From assembly GCA_902388495.1 (NCBI GenBank), contig CABMPP010000006.1, forward strand, positions 169,385 to 233,384: DNA of 64,000 bases, read 5' to 3'. The translations under genes and the position numbers were made by a program. Below are positions 60,995 to 64,000 of the stretch, piece after piece. Position 1 is the stretch's first letter, and every line of letters begins with the position of its first letter. The notes under the pieces are model-generated. The model did no database searches. It saw only the letters and a program-made list of their open reading frames with translations, and was not told the origin of the DNA. Source of the DNA: an uncultured Bacteroides sp. (GTDB lineage Bacteria; Bacteroidota; Bacteroidia; Bacteroidales; Bacteroidaceae).

Positions 60995-63901
60995 ATGAAG
61001 AAGATTATTACGGGGATGGTGTTGCTGCTGGCAACAACGCTGTCCGTATTTTCACAAACAAAGAACATCACAGTTTCGGGCCGTGTCATGGAAGACACGA
61101 AGGAACCTGCAATACAAGCCACAGTACAGTTGCTTTCATTGCCCGACAGCACCCAGGCGGCAGGTGTGGCCAGTTCCAATCTGGGATTTTTTTCCTTGCC
61201 CCCGGTAAAGCCTGGAAAGTATGTACTAAAGGTTTCTTATATCGGATTCAAAACGTTGTGGCAGCCTATGCAGCTTTCCAACGCCACTCCGCAAAAGAAC
61301 TTGGGGGTGTTGACGCTGGAGAGTGACGCCGTGATGTTGGCGGAAGCTGTGGTTACGGCAGAAGCTCCGCAGGTGCAGGTTGTAGAAGATACGTTGATGT
61401 ATAACTCCTCTGCCTACCGTACCCCCGAAGGCGCCATGCTCGAAGAACTGGTAAAGAAATTGCCCGGAGCAGAAATTGACGACGAAGGCAATGTGAAAAT
61501 CAACGGTAAAGACCTGAAGAAGATTATGGTCGACGGTAAGGAGTTCTTCGGCGGAGACGTGAAGACCGGTTTGAAGAACCTGCCGGTAGACATGGTGGAA
61601 AAGCTGAAAACATACGATAAGAAGTCCGACTTGGCGCGTATCACCGGCATTGATGACGGTGAGGAAGAGACAGTGCTCGACTTGACGGTGAAGAAGGGTA
61701 TGAATCAGGGATGGTTCGGTAATGCCGATGTGGCAGGCGGAACGGAAGACCGTTATCTGGGGCGCCTTATGGTGAACCGCTTTGTGGATAAAACACAGGT
61801 TTCAGTAATCGGTTCTGCCAACAACGTAAATGACCAAGGTTTCTCCGGTGGTGGCGGTGGTCCCCGCTGGCGTAGAAACAACGGCTTGACGGCTACGAAG
61901 ATGGCGGGTGTGAACTTTGCTACCCAGACTGAAAAGTTGGAGTTGGGCGGTAGCGCGCGCTATAACTTTATGGATGGGGATATTGCAAGCATCGGTTCTA
62001 CAGAGGACTTCTTGCCGAACGGTAACTCTTACTCCAACTCCAACAGCAAGCAGCGCAACAAGAACAAGAATTTCAATGCTGACTTCCGCCTGGAATGGAA
62101 GCCGGATTCTATGACGAATATCATTTTCCGTCCCAACTTCTCGTATGGCAAGACGGATAATCTTTCCAATTCGGAATCCGGGACGTTCAACGAAGATCCT
62201 TATAACTTGGTGGCTAATCCGAACGACTATCTGAATCTGGCTTCAATTACCGGTGAAGACCCGTTGCGCCGCATCCGTATCAATGCCATTAACAGCGGTT
62301 CGCTGAGTGATAATAATAGTACCTCTGCCAATGCCACTCTGCAATTGAACAGAAAGCTGAATACAAAGGGACGCAATATCACTTTACGCGGTAACTTCGG
62401 CTATAGCGATAATGACAACAATCAGTATACAGAGTCCGAAACGCATTACTTCCAGTTGCAGAACTATCTGGGACAAGACTCGGTGCTGATCCGTAACCAG
62501 TATATCACTACGCCTACCAAAAACTATAACTACACGGCACAGCTTACTTACAGTGAGCCGATTGCCCGTGCTACTTTCCTGCAGTTCAGCTATCAATTCC
62601 AATACAAGTATAGCGAGAGTGACAAGACGACGTACGACTTGCAGAACTTCACGGACTGGGGATTGTCCACTCAACTTCCGGCAGGCTACGAAGAACATGC
62701 GGTAGATAGCTTGGGTAAGTATGCTGAATACAGATACTACAACCACGACGCCTCAGTGTCTCTACGCTTTATTCGCGAAAAGTATCAGTTGAGTGCCGGT
62801 ATGTCGTTCCAGCCACAGCATTCGGTCTTGTCTTACAAGCGTGGCGACTATATGATTGATACTACCCGCAATGTGTTTAACTTTGCTCCGAATGTAGATT
62901 TACGTGTCCGTTTCTCTAAAGTGAGCCAGTTGCGCCTGACGTATCGCGGACGCAGCGGCCAGCCGAGCATGGAAAACTTGCTGCCGATTGTCGATAACTC
63001 CAACCCGCAGAACATTCGCGTGGGTAATCCGGGCTTGAAGCCTTCCTTTACGCACAACATGCGTTTGTTCTACAATACGTACAATGCCGAAAAGCAGCGT
63101 GGCATCATGGCGCATGCCAACTTCTCGGCAACCCAAAACAGTATCAGCAACAGCCGTGTGTACAATTCCGAAACCGGTGGATGGACCACTACCCCGAAGA
63201 ACATCAACGGTAACTGGAATGCGTTTGGTATGTTTGGATTTAATACGGCACTTCCTAATAAGAAGTATACCATCAACTCCTTCTCCAATGTCAACTATCA
63301 GAACAATGTAGCTTATCTGACTGACAACAAGACGAAGGAGGAAAACAAGAATACAACGACCAATCTGACGCTGGGCGAACGCCTGAACGCCGCTTATCGT
63401 AACGATTGGTTTGAATTCGGCTTGAACGGAAGCATTTCTTATTCAATAGAAAAAGATAAGTTGACGCCGGCCAATAATCAGGAGCCTTACAACTTCTCTT
63501 ATGGTGCCAATACACAAGTGACCTTGCCTTGGAGCATGACGGTCTCTACCAATATTGCCAACCAAAGCCGTCGTGGTTATACGGATAGCAGTATGAATCG
63601 TAATGAGCTTATCTGGAATGCGCAGGTGGCGCAGAACTTCCTGAAAGGAAACGCTACGGTCAGCTTCGAGATGTATGATATCCTGAAGAAGCAGAGTAAC
63701 ATCAGCCGTTCGCTGACGGCAAGCGGCCGCTCGGTGTACGAGTATAATGGCGTGAACAGCTACTGCATGCTGCACTTTATTTATCGTCTGAATATTTTCG
63801 GCAGCAAGGCTGCACGCGAGAGGATGCAAGGCAGACATGGCTTTGGTGGTCCTGGCGGTCCCGGTGGTCCCGGAAGATTTGGCGGACGCCGGCCTTTCTG
63901 A
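60995..63901 (+). CDS. TonB-dependent receptor-like outer membrane protein
   Basis: 968 residues. Signal peptide to about residue 22, a CarboxypepD_reg-like domain (TVSGRVMEDTKEPAIQATVQ), a plug-like segment (ALVEEL-type: EELVKKLPGAEIDDEGNVKI, GKDLKKIMVDGKEFFGGDVK), then a long beta-barrel of the OMP_b-brl_3 group (RLMVNRFVDKTQVSVIGSAN). The last 25 residues are Gly/Pro/Arg (GFGGPGGPGGPGRFGGRRPF) after the expected terminal strand MLHFIYRLNIF. No SusD partner follows, so it is a solitary receptor, substrate unknown. Confidence 0.9.
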   Translation: MKKIITGMVLLLATTLSVFSQTKNITVSGRVMEDTKEPAIQATVQLLSLPDSTQAAGVASSNLGFFSLPPVKPGKYVLKVSYIGFKTLWQPMQLSNATPQKNLGVLTLESDAVMLAEAVVTAEAPQVQVVEDTLMYNSSAYRTPEGAMLEELVKKLPGAEIDDEGNVKINGKDLKKIMVDGKEFFGGDVKTGLKNLPVDMVEKLKTYDKKSDLARITGIDDGEEETVLDLTVKKGMNQGWFGNADVAGGTEDRYLGRLMVNRFVDKTQVSVIGSANNVNDQGFSGGGGGPRWRRNNGLTATKMAGVNFATQTEKLELGGSARYNFMDGDIASIGSTEDFLPNGNSYSNSNSKQRNKNKNFNADFRLEWKPDSMTNIIFRPNFSYGKTDNLSNSESGTFNEDPYNLVANPNDYLNLASITGEDPLRRIRINAINSGSLSDNNSTSANATLQLNRKLNTKGRNITLRGNFGYSDNDNNQYTESETHYFQLQNYLGQDSVLIRNQYITTPTKNYNYTAQLTYSEPIARATFLQFSYQFQYKYSESDKTTYDLQNFTDWGLSTQLPAGYEEHAVDSLGKYAEYRYYNHDASVSLRFIREKYQLSAGMSFQPQHSVLSYKRGDYMIDTTRNVFNFAPNVDLRVRFSKVSQLRLTYRGRSGQPSMENLLPIVDNSNPQNIRVGNPGLKPSFTHNMRLFYNTYNAEKQRGIMAHANFSATQNSISNSRVYNSETGGWTTTPKNINGNWNAFGMFGFNTALPNKKYTINSFSNVNYQNNVAYLTDNKTKEENKNTTTNLTLGERLNAAYRNDWFEFGLNGSISYSIEKDKLTPANNQEPYNFSYGANTQVTLPWSMTVSTNIANQSRRGYTDSSMNRNELIWNAQVAQNFLKGNATVSFEMYDILKKQSNISRSLTASGRSVYEYNGVNSYCMLHFIYRLNIFGSKAARERMQGRHGFGGPGGPGGPGRFGGRRPF

Positions 63902-63946
63902 TAAATGATAATTTAGTGTCGTGTGATAACAAGTGTATCTCAAACT

Positions 63947-63987
63947 CCTCCGCCTGAAAGGGGAGGTGCCCGCTTGCGGGCGGAGGG
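63947..63987. repeat. GC-rich snap-back repeat at right edge
   Basis: CCTCCGCC (63947-63954) pairs with GGCGGAGG (63979-63986), enclosing GCCCGC/GCGGGC. This is the style of a dispersed intergenic repeat; it may double as a terminator for the receptor gene. Confidence 0.55.
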
Positions 63988-64000
63988 GTCTTACATAAAT

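Overview
The window reads as a chromosomal segment of a gut Bacteroides (Bacteroidales). Seen directly: a SusC/SusD pair with lipoprotein partners, a hybrid two-component regulator, NigD-like and 6-bladed-propeller lipoproteins, a divergently arranged mixture of housekeeping genes, and many copies of the Bacteroidetes promoter -7 box (TAnnTTTG), several with a TTTG-like -33 box about 18-20 bases upstream. The species cannot be named from the sequence alone.

Layout. 1-6 kb: 5' end of a PL10-type pectate lyase gene, then a tripartite RND efflux operon (adaptor, permease, TolC-like channel). 6-15 kb: rsgA-frr, a TPR sensor kinase, pyrH, a copper P-type ATPase with an extra C-terminal metal-binding domain, a MATE exporter and a TPR protein. 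15.4-16.3 kb is a gene-free repeat region: a 74-bp near-perfect palindrome, a 441-bp element with 23-bp terminal inverted repeats, a partial second copy, and four exact-length 22-bp tandem repeats. 16.3-17.6 kb: an AAA/DUF4143 ATPase gene with a palindromic promoter. 17.6-32.7 kb: a polysaccharide utilization locus (PUL): hybrid two-component regulator facing lipoprotein-susC-susD-GH30-GH2, with a 43-bp tandem repeat array between susD and GH30.

32.8-53.7 kb is mostly core metabolism: birA, yraN, tadA, pssA/psd, dnaE, trxA, tsaE, a metal ABC permease, aroA, pabB/pabC, a YidE-type transporter, a tricorn-like protease and a TerB/DnaJ co-chaperone. 53.7-60.9 kb mixes small uncharacterized proteins with a strong candidate structured RNA (about 54.29-54.49 kb), a YefM/YoeB toxin-antitoxin pair with a recognisable operator, tRNA-Pro, a NigD-like lipoprotein, and aroB. 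The window ends with a large TonB-dependent receptor-like outer-membrane protein carrying a Gly/Pro-rich tail.

How it works together: the PUL is a self-contained sense-bind-import-cleave module whose two glycosidases suggest a beta-linked glycan target; frr-rsgA serves ribosome maturation/recycling; psd-pssA makes phosphatidylethanolamine; aroB, aroA and pabB/pabC lie on the chorismate-to-folate route, although at separate loci. The least explained signals are the structured RNA at 54.3 kb, the repeat/palindrome cluster at 15.4-16.3 kb, the palindromic promoter at 17.6 kb and the 43-bp array inside the PUL.
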